Shown: positions 15,950 through 25,281 of the stretch, piece by piece
Position numbering within the stretch: position 1 is the first letter of the stretch
Layout: the number at the start of each line of letters is the position of its first letter
NCBI GenBank assembly: GCA_030831945.1
Contig: JAURKC010000013.1
Span: 62,001 to 126,000, forward strand
DNA length: 64,000 bases
Reading direction: 5' to 3'
DNA from: Ferruginibacter sp.
GTDB lineage: Bacteria > Bacteroidota > Bacteroidia > Chitinophagales > Chitinophagaceae
Notes under the pieces: generated by a model
Told to the model about the DNA's origin: nothing
Seen by the model: the letters and a program-made list of their open reading frames with translations, nothing else
The model's database searches: none
Translations under genes and position numbers: made by a program

Positions 15950-17098
15950 GTGGAAAATTCTCCTCAAAGAATCATTGCTCATTTCGATCTCGACTCATTT
16001 TTTGTGTCGGTAGAGGTGTTGAATGACCCTTCTTTGAAGGGAAAGCCAGTTTTTGTAGGAGGTTCCGAAAGAGGAGTGGTAGCGAGTTGTAGCTATGAAG
16101 CAAGAAAACTGGGAATTCATTCTGGAATGCCTTCTAAAAAAGCGTTGTTAATTTGTCCACAAGCAATTGCTGTAAAAGGCAACTATTCGGAATATAGTAA
16201 ATACTCCCGTTGGGTTACCCAAATCATTGCATCCAAAGCCCCGTTATATGAGAAAGCGTCCATTGATGAATTTTATATTGACTTAACAGGAATGGATCAA
16301 TTTTTTAATCCACTTCAATGGACAATTGATTTACGCAGCCAAATAATGGAAGAAACGAAACTGCCTATTTCATTCGGAATGGGTAGTAATAAAATGATTG
16401 CTAAAATTGCTACTGGTCAAGCAAAACCCAATGGGTATCTTCAGGTGGCCTTTGGAAAAGAACAGGAATTTTTATCTCCCCTGTTGATCAATAAAATTCC
16501 TGGAGTAGGCGATTATACCAATGAAGTACTTCAATCGATGGGGATTTTTACCATTGGTGATGTTAAACTTTTTGAAACAGCACAATTGGAGGAAAGATTA
16601 GGTAAATGGGGGTTAGAATTATGGCAAAAAAGTTTTGGCATTCATACAGGAGAAGTTTGTCAATACCATGAAGCCAAATCAATTTCTACTGAAAATACTT
16701 TTGAGGAAAATAAAACTGATATGAATTTTCTGATGGGAGAAATTGTTCGCATGTCAGAAAAAATCGCTTTCGAATTAAGACAGGAAGGTAAATTAGCTGG
16801 TTGTGTTGCGGTGAAAATTCGGTACCACGATTTTGAAACTGTCTCAAGACAAACTACTATTCCATTTACCTGCGCTGAGGATGAAATTATTCCAATTGTA
16901 AAAGATTTATTTCATAAACTCTACAAAAGAGGAATTCCTATTCGTTTACTGGGTGTCCGTTTAAGCGAGCTCACGATGGTGTCACTCCAGACAAATTTGT
17001 TTGACAATACTGCTAAAAAATCAGATCTGTACAAGGCGATTGATGATGTTAAAAAACGCTTTGGAAAAGTGAAAATTAGACGAGCTTCAGGAAATTAG
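15950..17098 (+). CDS. dinB: DNA polymerase IV (Y-family), GTG start
   Basis: Error-prone translesion polymerase of 382 residues. The palm and finger motifs are clear: HFDLDSFFVSVE, SCSYEARKLGI and SIDEFYIDLTG with the catalytic acidic residues. Two helix-hairpin-helix regions and the little-finger domain follow (about 230-345). No ATG is available in frame near this point, so translation starts at the GTG at 15950 (MENSPQRIIAHFDLD). It is 43 bp after rimM, possibly in the same transcript. There is no beta-clamp motif I can name with confidence at the C-terminus. Confidence 0.93.
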   Translation: MENSPQRIIAHFDLDSFFVSVEVLNDPSLKGKPVFVGGSERGVVASCSYEARKLGIHSGMPSKKALLICPQAIAVKGNYSEYSKYSRWVTQIIASKAPLYEKASIDEFYIDLTGMDQFFNPLQWTIDLRSQIMEETKLPISFGMGSNKMIAKIATGQAKPNGYLQVAFGKEQEFLSPLLINKIPGVGDYTNEVLQSMGIFTIGDVKLFETAQLEERLGKWGLELWQKSFGIHTGEVCQYHEAKSISTENTFEENKTDMNFLMGEIVRMSEKIAFELRQEGKLAGCVAVKIRYHDFETVSRQTTIPFTCAEDEIIPIVKDLFHKLYKRGIPIRLLGVRLSELTMVSLQTNLFDNTAKKSDLYKAIDDVKKRFGKVKIRRASGN

Positions 17099-17235
17099 TT
17101 CATCTCTTTGAATGGGTGAGCGTTTTTTAACCTTGTTGAAATGTAAATCCCCCTTTTTTGTGACTAATTCTAGTAACTAGTCCTTTGTTTATTTTTAAAA
17201 ACTAATTTTTCTATATCTTTAAATCCGTTTAGCTT

Positions 17236-19749
17236 ATGAAAGATTTAAAGAAAAATATTACTCCTAGTAAAAGGCTAGTTTTCGTTGTAACTACGATACT
17301 ATTCATTTGCCTATTGCAATTTTCATTTACTGGATTTGCAAAATCTACTTCCTCCGATTCTTTGGTTGAAAGTTTTTGGTTATGGCGTTTTTTTGGAAGA
17401 CTTCATCCATTGGTAGTTCATTTTCCTATCACCTTACTTATACTAGCAGGGGTTCTAGAATTATTTACCTTAAATAATTTCAATTCTTCTCTTCGTGCTG
17501 GAATTAAATGGTTGATCGTTGCAGGAACATTCGCTGCTATATTTTCTGCTATCGCCGGATTGCTATTAGTTAAGGAAGGCGGATACGAAAAAGATCTTGC
17601 GAACACTCACCAATGGGTGGGTATTGCCACCGCTTGCTTGGGAAGTATCGCCTGGTTATTACTCAATTGGATTTTGGTGAAGGGGCAATTGCAATTGATC
17701 AAATACTACCGTTTCTTTTTATTGACGAGTGCTGTAGGTGTTGCTGCTGCTGGGCATTTCGGCGCTTCGCTTACACATGGAAAAGATTATATATCGGCCA
17801 CCCTTCCTTGGAGTACTGATTATGTTACCGCGGCTAAATCAAATTTTGATCTATCGCAATTTAAAAATGATACGGCTCAATTAACTAAGCAACAAGCAGT
17901 AGAATTGAATGTGCAGGTTCGTGCTATATTAGCTCACAATTGTTATAAATGCCACGGTCCTGAAAAGATAAAAGGAGATCTTCGTTTGGATAGAAAAGAT
18001 ATGATTTTCAAGGGTGGAGAAAATGGGCCAGTGATTGTGCCTGGTAATGTTGGGGCTAGTGAATTATTTCGCCGTATTAATTTACCTTCCGACCATAAAG
18101 ATGCGATGCCATCCAAGGGCAAAAAGTTATCAGAGACTGATATTGCTATCATCAGTTTTTGGATTCAAAAAGGTGCACCATGGCCAGATTCAACCGAAAA
18201 AAATATTTTCAGGGTGGCCGCACTTCAACCTAGAAACCCTACGCTTCCGCCTGCTACCGATGAGCTTTCTAATCCTGTCGATAGGTGGACTAACCAATAT
18301 TTTGTACAAAATAAAATTGCTTGGCCCAAGGTAGTGGATGACAGAACTTTTTTAAGGAGAGTAACCATGGATATCATTGGATTACTTCCAAGTTATGAAG
18401 AAATTGAAAAATTTACTAATGATAAACGTCCAAATAAAAGAGCGTTATGGATAAGACAATTATTAAATAGAGAGGATGATTATGCAACCCATTGGCTTAG
18501 CTTTTGGAATGATGCATTAAGAAATGATTATACAGGTACTGGATATATTACAGGAGGTCGTAAAAATATTACCGACTGGTTGTATAAGTCCATCAAAACG
18601 AATAAGCCTTATACTCAATTTGTAAAAGAATTAATTAGTCCTACCGATGAGTCAAAAGGATTTATAGAAGGCATCAAATGGCGTGGAGTGGTCAATTCAA
18701 GTCAACGCACTGAGATGCAAGCCGCACAAAATATATCGCAAGTATTTTTTGGTCTAAATTTAAAATGTACTTCTTGTCATAATAGTTTTATCAGTGATTG
18801 GAAACTTACAGATGCCTATGCATTTGCAAATATTTTTGCTGATAGCTCTCTTGAAATTAATCGTTGCGATAAGCCTACCGGTAAATATACGGGCGCTCGA
18901 ATTCTTTGGAAAGAATTGGGAACGATTGACAGCAGTGCTACCAAAGCAATTAAGCAAGAGCAGTTGGCGGTGAATATGATACAGCCCGCAAATGGTCGAT
19001 TGTATAGAACTTTGGTCAATAGGATGTGGGCTCAAATGATGGGTCGTGGTATTGTTGAACCAGTTGATGTAATGGATAATGAGCCTTGGAATCAAGATTT
19101 ATTGGATTGGTTGGCTTTTAATTTTGAACAAAATAAGTCAAACATTAAGGAGCTATTATTTTTAATTGCTACTTCAAATACTTACCAGCTTCCTTCAGTT
19201 GGGATGAAGGAGGCTAACCAAATTGTAGCACAGCAATATCGATTTACTGGAGTGCTGAGAAAAAGAATGTCTGCTGAGCAATTTTCGGATGCGGGCGGGA
19301 CTGTAATTGGTCCAATTTTTTACGATTCGATGATTAAATATCGTCCTGCAAAAATCATTGAGGGGAAAAAAATTGATTCAATTCATCCTCCTTTTACAAG
19401 AGCTGCCTTAGTAGTTAACAATCCTTTCCTTACTGCTTTGGGTAGGCCTAGTAGAGAAACGGTTACCACCAGTAGAGAGTCGCAAGCCAATCTGTTACAA
19501 GCTTTGGAACTTACCAATGGAAGCCAGTTTAATTCGATGCTTAGAAAGGGAGCAGAAATTTGGAAGAAAAATTATGTAACCAGTGATCGAATTATAAAAG
19601 AAATTTATAGACGTGCATTGGGTAGAGATGCTCAAGCGGCAGAATACCAGGTGGCTAAAAAGTTATTGGGAGAAGAACCTTCCACTAATGCGATAGAAGA
19701 TCTTTTTTGGGTGGTCTTGTTATTACCCGAATTTCAAATTATTTATTAA
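17236..19749 (+). CDS. Membrane protein with planctomycete-type cytochrome c, DUF1549 and DUF1553 domains
   Basis: An 837-residue protein. The order is an N-terminal membrane region like DUF2231 with four or five helices (about 15-180, containing GRLHPLVVHFPI), then a planctomycete cytochrome c domain with a CYKCH heme site at 236-240, then DUF1549 (about 320-560) holding a second CTSCH site at 511-515, then DUF1553 (about 580-830). The function of these domain families is not established; the heme motif implies covalent heme c, on the periplasmic side. The gene precedes the DUF1501 gene by 23 bp, the usual partnership of these families, so they likely form one exported system. Confidence 0.82.
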   Translation: MKDLKKNITPSKRLVFVVTTILFICLLQFSFTGFAKSTSSDSLVESFWLWRFFGRLHPLVVHFPITLLILAGVLELFTLNNFNSSLRAGIKWLIVAGTFAAIFSAIAGLLLVKEGGYEKDLANTHQWVGIATACLGSIAWLLLNWILVKGQLQLIKYYRFFLLTSAVGVAAAGHFGASLTHGKDYISATLPWSTDYVTAAKSNFDLSQFKNDTAQLTKQQAVELNVQVRAILAHNCYKCHGPEKIKGDLRLDRKDMIFKGGENGPVIVPGNVGASELFRRINLPSDHKDAMPSKGKKLSETDIAIISFWIQKGAPWPDSTEKNIFRVAALQPRNPTLPPATDELSNPVDRWTNQYFVQNKIAWPKVVDDRTFLRRVTMDIIGLLPSYEEIEKFTNDKRPNKRALWIRQLLNREDDYATHWLSFWNDALRNDYTGTGYITGGRKNITDWLYKSIKTNKPYTQFVKELISPTDESKGFIEGIKWRGVVNSSQRTEMQAAQNISQVFFGLNLKCTSCHNSFISDWKLTDAYAFANIFADSSLEINRCDKPTGKYTGARILWKELGTIDSSATKAIKQEQLAVNMIQPANGRLYRTLVNRMWAQMMGRGIVEPVDVMDNEPWNQDLLDWLAFNFEQNKSNIKELLFLIATSNTYQLPSVGMKEANQIVAQQYRFTGVLRKRMSAEQFSDAGGTVIGPIFYDSMIKYRPAKIIEGKKIDSIHPPFTRAALVVNNPFLTALGRPSRETVTTSRESQANLLQALELTNGSQFNSMLRKGAEIWKKNYVTSDRIIKEIYRRALGRDAQAAEYQVAKKLLGEEPSTNAIEDLFWVVLLLPEFQIIY

Positions 19750-19772
19750 TTCATTCAATAATAATTTTTGTT

Positions 19773-21197
19773 ATGAGTACTCGTTGGAATAGAAGAGATT
19801 TTATAAAAGAGACCAGCGCTGCTTCCATGGCTGCTCTTGCTGCTGGTGCGCCGATGGCTGGATTTTTATCTTCTTGCAATCGACCTAAATTAACTGCAAC
19901 AGCTGATACGGTTATCTTACTTTGGATGGGAGGAGGAATGGCGCATACCGATACTTTTGATCCCAAAAAATATACTCCTTTTACTAAAGGCATGCAGGCG
20001 AATGATGTACTCAGTACATTTAAGTCGTCGCCCACCGCATTGGATGATATTTATTTTTCTGAAGGGTTAGAAAATATTGGGAAAGTTTTGAATAAGGGTA
20101 CGGTTATCAGATCTTATGTAGCAGCCGATATGGGCCATATATTGCACTCAAGACATCAATATCACTGGCATACTTGTTACAAACCTCCTCAGTCAGTGTC
20201 TGCCCCTCATATTGGTTCTTGGATTGCTAAACAGCTGGGACCAAAAAATTCGGTGATACCTGCATTTATAGATATTGGTCAGCGTTTTTCATTAGGTGAA
20301 GGGGAAGAATTAAAAGCTTTTCATACCGCTGGATTTTTGGGAAATGAACATGGGCCCTTTTTGATTCCTGATCCTACATCTGGACTAGAAAGTGTGAAGC
20401 CACCGGTAGGAATGGATATCACTCGCTTTGAAAAAAGAAATCAGTTGTATAATGAGTTGATGAATAATAGTGCAATGGGCGAAATGGGGAGCGACTATCA
20501 AAAGGAATCTTTGAGAAGGTCGATGGAACAGGCCTACATGCTATTGAAATCACCAGAGGCAGCAGCTTTTGATCTAAGTAATGAGCCTAAGGAAAGCTAT
20601 GATATTTATAATACAGGCAAATTTGGTTTAGGTTGCTTGATGGCCCGTAGGTTAACTGAAAAGGGTGCACGATTTATCAGTGTTACTACCGAATATGTTC
20701 CTTTCAAAAACTGGGATACTCACGATAATGGACATACGAGATTGGTGGATATGAAAAAACAAATCGATGCTCCCATTGCTCAATTAATAAAAGATCTTGA
20801 TCGTTCAGGACATCTAGATCGTACTTTGGTAATATTGGCGAGTGAGTTTAGTAGAGATATGATGGTAGAAGGAAGGCCAGATTTAAAAGTGCAAGAACAA
20901 GTGAATCAACCCGACGTTATTCAGGAACTTAAAAATTATGGAATGCATCGTCATTTCACGGATGGTTGTTCTATGTTAATGTTTGGTGGGGGTATAAAAA
21001 AAGGGAATGTATTTGGTAAAACAGCTGATGAGCGTCCTTGCAAAACCATTGAAAATCCAATCAAGATTGAGCAGGTGCATCAAACTATTTATCATGCACT
21101 TGGTATTCCTGCCGATACGCATTATCTGGTGGAAAAAAGACCGTTTTATACCACTCCCGATGGTTTGGGAAAGGCAGAGATGGATTTATTTGCTTAA
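19773..21197 (+). CDS. DUF1501 protein with twin-arginine signal
   Basis: A 474-residue protein of the DUF1501 family, related in fold to the alkaline phosphatase/sulfatase superfamily. The N-terminus is a Tat signal (NRRDFIKETSAASMAALAAG) followed by FLSSC, a possible lipobox. It may therefore be a Tat-translocated lipoprotein. The core has HDNGHTRLVDMKK and the ending pattern GMHRHFTDGCSMLMFGGGI typical of the family. The ATG at 19773 is chosen because the Tat signal starts there; the frame extends upstream to 19707. It follows the PSD1-like gene and probably acts with it. Confidence 0.85.
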   Translation: MSTRWNRRDFIKETSAASMAALAAGAPMAGFLSSCNRPKLTATADTVILLWMGGGMAHTDTFDPKKYTPFTKGMQANDVLSTFKSSPTALDDIYFSEGLENIGKVLNKGTVIRSYVAADMGHILHSRHQYHWHTCYKPPQSVSAPHIGSWIAKQLGPKNSVIPAFIDIGQRFSLGEGEELKAFHTAGFLGNEHGPFLIPDPTSGLESVKPPVGMDITRFEKRNQLYNELMNNSAMGEMGSDYQKESLRRSMEQAYMLLKSPEAAAFDLSNEPKESYDIYNTGKFGLGCLMARRLTEKGARFISVTTEYVPFKNWDTHDNGHTRLVDMKKQIDAPIAQLIKDLDRSGHLDRTLVILASEFSRDMMVEGRPDLKVQEQVNQPDVIQELKNYGMHRHFTDGCSMLMFGGGIKKGNVFGKTADERPCKTIENPIKIEQVHQTIYHALGIPADTHYLVEKRPFYTTPDGLGKAEMDLFA

Positions 21198-21225
21198 GAG
21201 AGGATAGATATTTTGGAGCAATGGT

Positions 21226-21636
21226 TTAACCATCTATTAATTCAGCTAATGTCTTTTTCTCTAAAATCTTAAGGGTGGCATCTCTTGTTTGGAGCATCGC
21301 CTTGTTAAGACCACAAGTAGCTTCGTCACAATCAGCGCATTTTTCGTAAAAATTGAGGCTTACGCAAGGAACTAGGGCTATTGGACCACCTACTAGGCGA
21401 ATGGCTTGAGCCAGCGTTGTTTTCTTAGGGGATTCAATTAAGTAGTAGCCTCCTCCTTTCCCCTTCTTACTTTCCAACACATTGTTTTGTTTTAATTCCA
21501 ATAGAATCGTCTCTAAAAACTTGATGGGAATCTTTTTATTTTTAGCAATTTCTGATATCAGTACTGGTCCCTGGCCATATTTAGCCGCCAAATAACCCAG
21601 CGCTTTAAGTGCATATTGTGTTTTTTTCGATAACAT
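21226..21636 (-). CDS. Rrf2-family transcriptional regulator
   Basis: A 136-residue winged-helix regulator (LSKKTQYALKALGYLAA start, recognition-helix region FLETILLELKQNN). Four cysteines cluster at 91, 100, 103 and 108 (PCVSLNFYEKCADCDEATC), the position used in related proteins to bind an iron-sulfur cluster or sense thiol stress. That role is inferred. It is divergent from the peroxiredoxin gene, with a palindrome overlapping the peroxiredoxin promoter that could be its operator. A near-consensus -7 box (TAACTTTC) lies 4 nt before its own ATG. Confidence 0.88.
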   Translation of the reverse strand: MLSKKTQYALKALGYLAAKYGQGPVLISEIAKNKKIPIKFLETILLELKQNNVLESKKGKGGGYYLIESPKKTTLAQAIRLVGGPIALVPCVSLNFYEKCADCDEATCGLNKAMLQTRDATLKILEKKTLAELIDG

Positions 21637-21678
21637 TTCAGAAAGTTACGCCAAAAAACAAAAAAAATAAAAAAAATA

Positions 21679-21709
21679 AGTCTACTTAATCAATAGACTA
21701 TTATATTTG
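21679..21709 (+). promoter_or_regulatory. Peroxiredoxin promoter with overlapping palindrome (candidate Rrf2 operator)
   Basis: TATATTTG at 21702-21709 is a consensus -7 box 19 nt before the peroxiredoxin ATG. Just upstream, AGTCTA (21679-21684) and TAGACT (21694-21699) are an inverted repeat with a 9-nt spacer that covers the -33 region; no TTG is present there. A regulator bound at this palindrome would block or replace the -33 contact. Rrf2 as the regulator is inferred from its adjacency. Confidence 0.5.
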
Positions 21710-21728
21710 CATAATAAAACTTATAATT

Positions 21729-22367
21729 ATGAGCCTACGTCTAGGGGATATTGCTCCCAATTTTACTGCAAAATCATCTTTAGGTGATTTGAATTTTTAT
21801 GAATTTTTAGGAAATTCTTGGGGAATTTTGTTTTCACATCCAGCCGATTATACACCCGTATGTACCACCGAATTAGGAAGAACAGCCGCATTGAAGGAAG
21901 AGTTTGAAAAAAGAGGTGTTAAGGTTTTGGCTTTGAGTGTTGATCCAGTGGATAAGCACGTGGGTTGGATTAAAGACATTAATGAGACTCAGCATGTATC
22001 TGTTGAATTTCCAATCATCGCTGATGAGGACAGAAAAGTTTCTGAGCTTTATGATTTTATTCATCCAAATGCCTCAGCTACCCTTACTGTTCGTTCTTTA
22101 GTGATTATTGCTCCTGATAAAACAGTTAAATTGATTATCACTTATCCAGCTTCTACCGGAAGGAATTTTGTTGAAGTATTGAGAGTAGTGGATTCATTAC
22201 AATTAACAGCTAATTACAGTGTAGCTACTCCTGCCAATTGGAATCAAGGTGAAAATGTGATTGTAGTTCCAGCGATTAGTACAGAAGATGCGATTAAGAA
22301 ATTCCCTAAAGGAGTTGAAGTAGTTAAACCTTATTTGAGGTATACTCCACAACCAAATATTGACTAA
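21729..22367 (+). CDS. 1-Cys peroxiredoxin (Prx6 type)
   Basis: Reduces hydrogen and alkyl peroxides using a cysteine. The 212-residue protein has the peroxidatic Cys45 in HPADYTPVCTTE and a C-terminal extension typical of the 1-Cys Prx6 group. The lack of a clear resolving cysteine fits that group: the sequence has no second conserved cysteine in the usual place. It is a cytoplasmic enzyme with no signal peptide. It is transcribed away from the Rrf2 gene, a pairing that suggests oxidative-stress control. Confidence 0.93.
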   Translation: MSLRLGDIAPNFTAKSSLGDLNFYEFLGNSWGILFSHPADYTPVCTTELGRTAALKEEFEKRGVKVLALSVDPVDKHVGWIKDINETQHVSVEFPIIADEDRKVSELYDFIHPNASATLTVRSLVIIAPDKTVKLIITYPASTGRNFVEVLRVVDSLQLTANYSVATPANWNQGENVIVVPAISTEDAIKKFPKGVEVVKPYLRYTPQPNID

Positions 22368-22385
22368 TTCTTTTTAGTGTTATTG

Positions 22386-22420
22386 TAATTAAGCGCTGTT
22401 CAAAAGACAGCGCTTAATTA
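22386..22420. terminator. Bidirectional terminator-like palindrome (14-bp perfect stem)
   Basis: TAATTAAGCGCTGT (22386-22399) pairs perfectly with 22407-22420 around a 7-nt loop. It sits between the convergent peroxiredoxin and RluA-like genes. The stop codon of the RluA-like gene (22414-22416) lies inside the right arm. There is only a weak T tract on either side, so termination may need a factor. Confidence 0.6.
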
Positions 22421-23184
22421 TATAAATTTTTTCTTAGCTGTTGAACCAGCGCCTTGATATCCTTAGGCAAATCTGCCTCCAAATGATAGTCTTTCCCCTC
22501 CGTATCTTTGAATTTTAACTGGCTAGAATGAAGCGCCACTCGGTTAAGCATCGGGCGCTCTTCTTCGTCGTGCTGACTCAATTTGTATCTTTTTTTGATA
22601 GAAGATAGCAACACTGGTTTGCCATCTCCATACAACGGGTCACAAACAATTGGATGACCAATATTTTTAGAATGAATTCTTATTTGGTGTGTTCGTCCAG
22701 TATGAATTTGAAATTTCACCAAACTGTATTTACCTAAATCTTCTATTACTTCATAATCAGTAAGAGAGGGTTTACCATTTTTATTAATCACCATTTGACC
22801 CTTAAAAACTGGGTGCTCCATAATAGGCCCATCCATGCTTCCAGATTTTTCAGGCATTGATCCATGCACCAATCCGAGGTAATATTTTTCTACTGTTCTT
22901 TCTTCAAATTGTTTGGAAAAAAATTTATGCGTATCCTCATCCTTTGCAAACATAATAATACCACTCGTTTCCCTATCTAACCGATGGATAGTAAAAATAC
23001 TTCCATATTTATTGATCAAAAAGTCTTTTAAAGAAGGTTCAGATTGTATTCTGTCTGGAATAGAAAGTACACCAGCTGGTTTGTTGAGTACAATAAAATG
23101 ATCATTTTCAAAAATGGTAACTACTGAAGCCAGCGCCTTACTATTGGATGGATTACCGTTATTGATATTATTTGCTTCGCTCAT
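22414..23184 (-). CDS. RluA-family pseudouridine synthase
   Basis: Converts uridine to pseudouridine in rRNA or tRNA. The 256-residue protein contains the catalytic loop HRLDRETSG with the active-site aspartate and the later GRTHQIR motif, both typical of RluA. It lacks an N-terminal S4 domain, so is most like RluA/RluC-type single-domain enzymes. Exact target unknown. It lies 8 bp downstream of the RsuA-family gene on the same strand and is probably in one transcript with it. Confidence 0.88.
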   Translation of the reverse strand: MSEANNINNGNPSNSKALASVVTIFENDHFIVLNKPAGVLSIPDRIQSEPSLKDFLINKYGSIFTIHRLDRETSGIIMFAKDEDTHKFFSKQFEERTVEKYYLGLVHGSMPEKSGSMDGPIMEHPVFKGQMVINKNGKPSLTDYEVIEDLGKYSLVKFQIHTGRTHQIRIHSKNIGHPIVCDPLYGDGKPVLLSSIKKRYKLSQHDEEERPMLNRVALHSSQLKFKDTEGKDYHLEADLPKDIKALVQQLRKNLYN

Positions 23185-23192
23185 TATTTGAT

Positions 23193-24281
23193 CTAGGTAG
23201 TTGGTTTTTGATTGGTTTGAATTTTTTTGTGAGAAATATTCAAGTATTTCAATAAACGGATTTCTTTTTCACTTAAAAAACGCCATTTACCTCTTTCAAC
23301 ATTTTTCTTAGTAAGGGTTGCATACATTACTCTGTCTAGTCCCTTTACATCATAACCTAAATGCTCAAATATTCTTCTTACAATTCGGTTACGTCCACTA
23401 TGTATTTCAATACCAATGATTGATTTATCTTTCGAATCTGCATAAGCTAGTGAGTCTGCTTTGATTTCACCATCCTCTAATTTTATGCCATTTAAAATTT
23501 TATCAAAATCAGCTTTAGTAAGTGACTTGTCTAATTTTGCTTCATATACTTTGGTGATATTATAACTGGGGTGTGATAGCTTTTGTGTTAATTCGCCATC
23601 ATTAGTTAATAATAAAACACCAGATGTATTTCTATCTAGTCGGCCTACAGGGTAGATCCTTTCTGTAGTCGCCATCTTCGTTAATTGTAATACCGTTTTT
23701 CTGCCCTGCGGATCATCAGTAGTGGTGATATAATCTTTTGGCTTATTGAGTAAAATGTAAACTAGATTTTTGCTGACAAATAATTTTTTTCCATTGAATT
23801 GCACATTATCTCTCTCAGTCACTTTATGTGCCGGCTCCTTCACTACCTCATTATTTACTTTTATTTTTCCTTCTTTAATCAGTGTAACCGCATCGCGTCT
23901 ACTACAAACTCCACAATGAGCCACGTATTTATTTAAGGGCATTTCAGTTGTTGAAATCGAAGAAGGCTTTACAATCTTTGGGGCAGTTTTTACAGGTTCA
24001 GGAGTATAATCTTTTTTAATTCCCTCTACTTTTTTAGTATAGGTAAAATTCGTTTCAATTGCGCTTACCTTTTTTTGTTTGGGGGAATGACTGGTTTTAT
24101 TTTGAGTAGCTGGAGTAGGAGCATTTTTAGCAGCAGCTTTTAACTGTCTCTTTTCCTCAAATCGCCTATCGATCGCGGCAGCTCTTTCTTTTTTTGCTTT
24201 CTTTTTGGCTTGTTTAAATTCTTCTTTAATCAGACTATTTTTCTTCTTGGGAACAAATTTCTGGAAAGGTGCTTGACTCAT
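23193..24281 (-). CDS. RsuA/RluB-family pseudouridine synthase with basic N-terminal extension
   Basis: A 362-residue protein. The first 110 residues are lysine- and alanine-rich and likely disordered, followed by an S4 domain (about 117-165, PLNKYVAHCGVCSRRDAV) and the catalytic domain with GRLDRNTSGVLLLTNDGEL and the RNRIVRRIFEHLGYDVKGLDR segment. It should modify a uridine in rRNA (RluB- or RsuA-type site); the exact site is not inferable. It is the first gene of a two-gene minus-strand unit with the RluA-like gene. Confidence 0.88.
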   Translation of the reverse strand: MSQAPFQKFVPKKKNSLIKEEFKQAKKKAKKERAAAIDRRFEEKRQLKAAAKNAPTPATQNKTSHSPKQKKVSAIETNFTYTKKVEGIKKDYTPEPVKTAPKIVKPSSISTTEMPLNKYVAHCGVCSRRDAVTLIKEGKIKVNNEVVKEPAHKVTERDNVQFNGKKLFVSKNLVYILLNKPKDYITTTDDPQGRKTVLQLTKMATTERIYPVGRLDRNTSGVLLLTNDGELTQKLSHPSYNITKVYEAKLDKSLTKADFDKILNGIKLEDGEIKADSLAYADSKDKSIIGIEIHSGRNRIVRRIFEHLGYDVKGLDRVMYATLTKKNVERGKWRFLSEKEIRLLKYLNISHKKIQTNQKPTT

Positions 24282-24410
24282 TTTTGAAGTGTTTTACTGT
24301 TATTACAACAGGGGTGAATGGCGAAGGTAAACTTTATTTTGGCGGGGTTAATACATTTGATCCAATTTTATTTTTGTAGTAAACCCCAGCTTACTCAAGC
24401 CTAAGCTATA

Positions 24411-24443
24411 AAAAAAGCGGCCTACCATCTGATAGACCGCTTT
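24411..24443 (-). terminator. Terminator of the Spy-like gene
   Basis: AAAGCGG (24414-24420) pairs with CCGCTTT (24437-24443), with additional CCTA/TAGA-like internal pairing. On the minus strand the stem is followed by a six-T run. It lies after the stop at 24463. Confidence 0.7.
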
Positions 24444-24462
24444 GTCATAGGGTTTTAATGAT

Positions 24463-25074
24463 TTATTCTCCAGCTCTTCTTTCTTTTCTTGAGTCTTCTA
24501 TTTTAATTAATTGCTCAAGAGATAGAATTTCACTCAAATTATTTTTTTGTTCTTCCCTGATGGACTTCAACTGTTCTCTCTTCTCTAATTTACTTAACGA
24601 GCTATTGTCTCTGATCGCTTTTATTTTAGCTTGCTCAGCATCTTGATTGGCTTTTATTTGTGTCACTTGATTATCAGAAAGACCAAGATTTCTTTTCATT
24701 TTACCTAGGTTTCCTCCAGCTTTATTCCCCTTAGGATCATTGGATAAAGTTTTTTTTTGTGCTAATTGCTTTTTTTGATCTTCTGTCAAAATTCCCGCCA
24801 TTTGTTGCTTCTGTGATTGTAGGATAGCTGCTTTACTTTCCTTAAAATCTTTTACGTTCATTTGATCATTTTTGTTAAGCGCTGCTAACTGAGTATTCGT
24901 ATTTTGTCTAGCTGCTTTCACCTGTTCTTTTTGACTAGCAGATAGATTCAATGCTTTCATTTTTCCTGCTGTTTGCATTGAATGGTGAGGTCCGTTATTT
25001 TTTTGTAACCTTTGCGCAAATGAGGTTGAAAAACAAATGGTGGTGGCTATTGCACCGATAAAAAACTTTTTCAT
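24463..25074 (-). CDS. Small exported Spy/CpxP-like protein
   Basis: A 203-residue secreted protein (signal peptide about 1-22, ending TSFAQ). It contains several short repeats of the LTxxQ type: LNLSASQKEQV, ILTEDQKKQL and LGLSDNQVTQI. These resemble Spy/CpxP-family periplasmic chaperones but the match is only motif-level. It is rich in lysine, glutamine and alanine and likely all helical. The ATG at 25074 is preferred because the signal peptide begins there; a TTG at 25098 would add eight unrelated residues. Its role in envelope stress is an inference. Confidence 0.6.
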   Translation of the reverse strand: MKKFFIGAIATTICFSTSFAQRLQKNNGPHHSMQTAGKMKALNLSASQKEQVKAARQNTNTQLAALNKNDQMNVKDFKESKAAILQSQKQQMAGILTEDQKKQLAQKKTLSNDPKGNKAGGNLGKMKRNLGLSDNQVTQIKANQDAEQAKIKAIRDNSSLSKLEKREQLKSIREEQKNNLSEILSLEQLIKIEDSRKERRAGE

Positions 25075-25224
25075 AGTGTTTATTTTTAAATGGTTCAAAG
25101 TAATAGACTATGATCAATGCCTAAGGTTTAATTACAAACAAAAAAAATATAGAAATATTTATTTTGTTAGATAGAAATGAACAATTAATAGCCAGTGAAA
25201 TAGTAGAAAGAGTTTTAAAAAAAT

Positions 25225-25248
25225 AATGCCCCATTGATATGGGGCATT
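25225..25248 (-). terminator. Terminator downstream of rlmN
   Basis: AATGCCCCAT (25225-25234) pairs with ATGGGGCATT (25239-25248) around a 4-nt loop. On the minus strand the stem is followed by a T-rich tract, ending the rlmN transcript. Confidence 0.8.
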
Positions 25249-25281
25249 TATAAAAGTAATGCTATTGGTAGCGCAGGAAAT

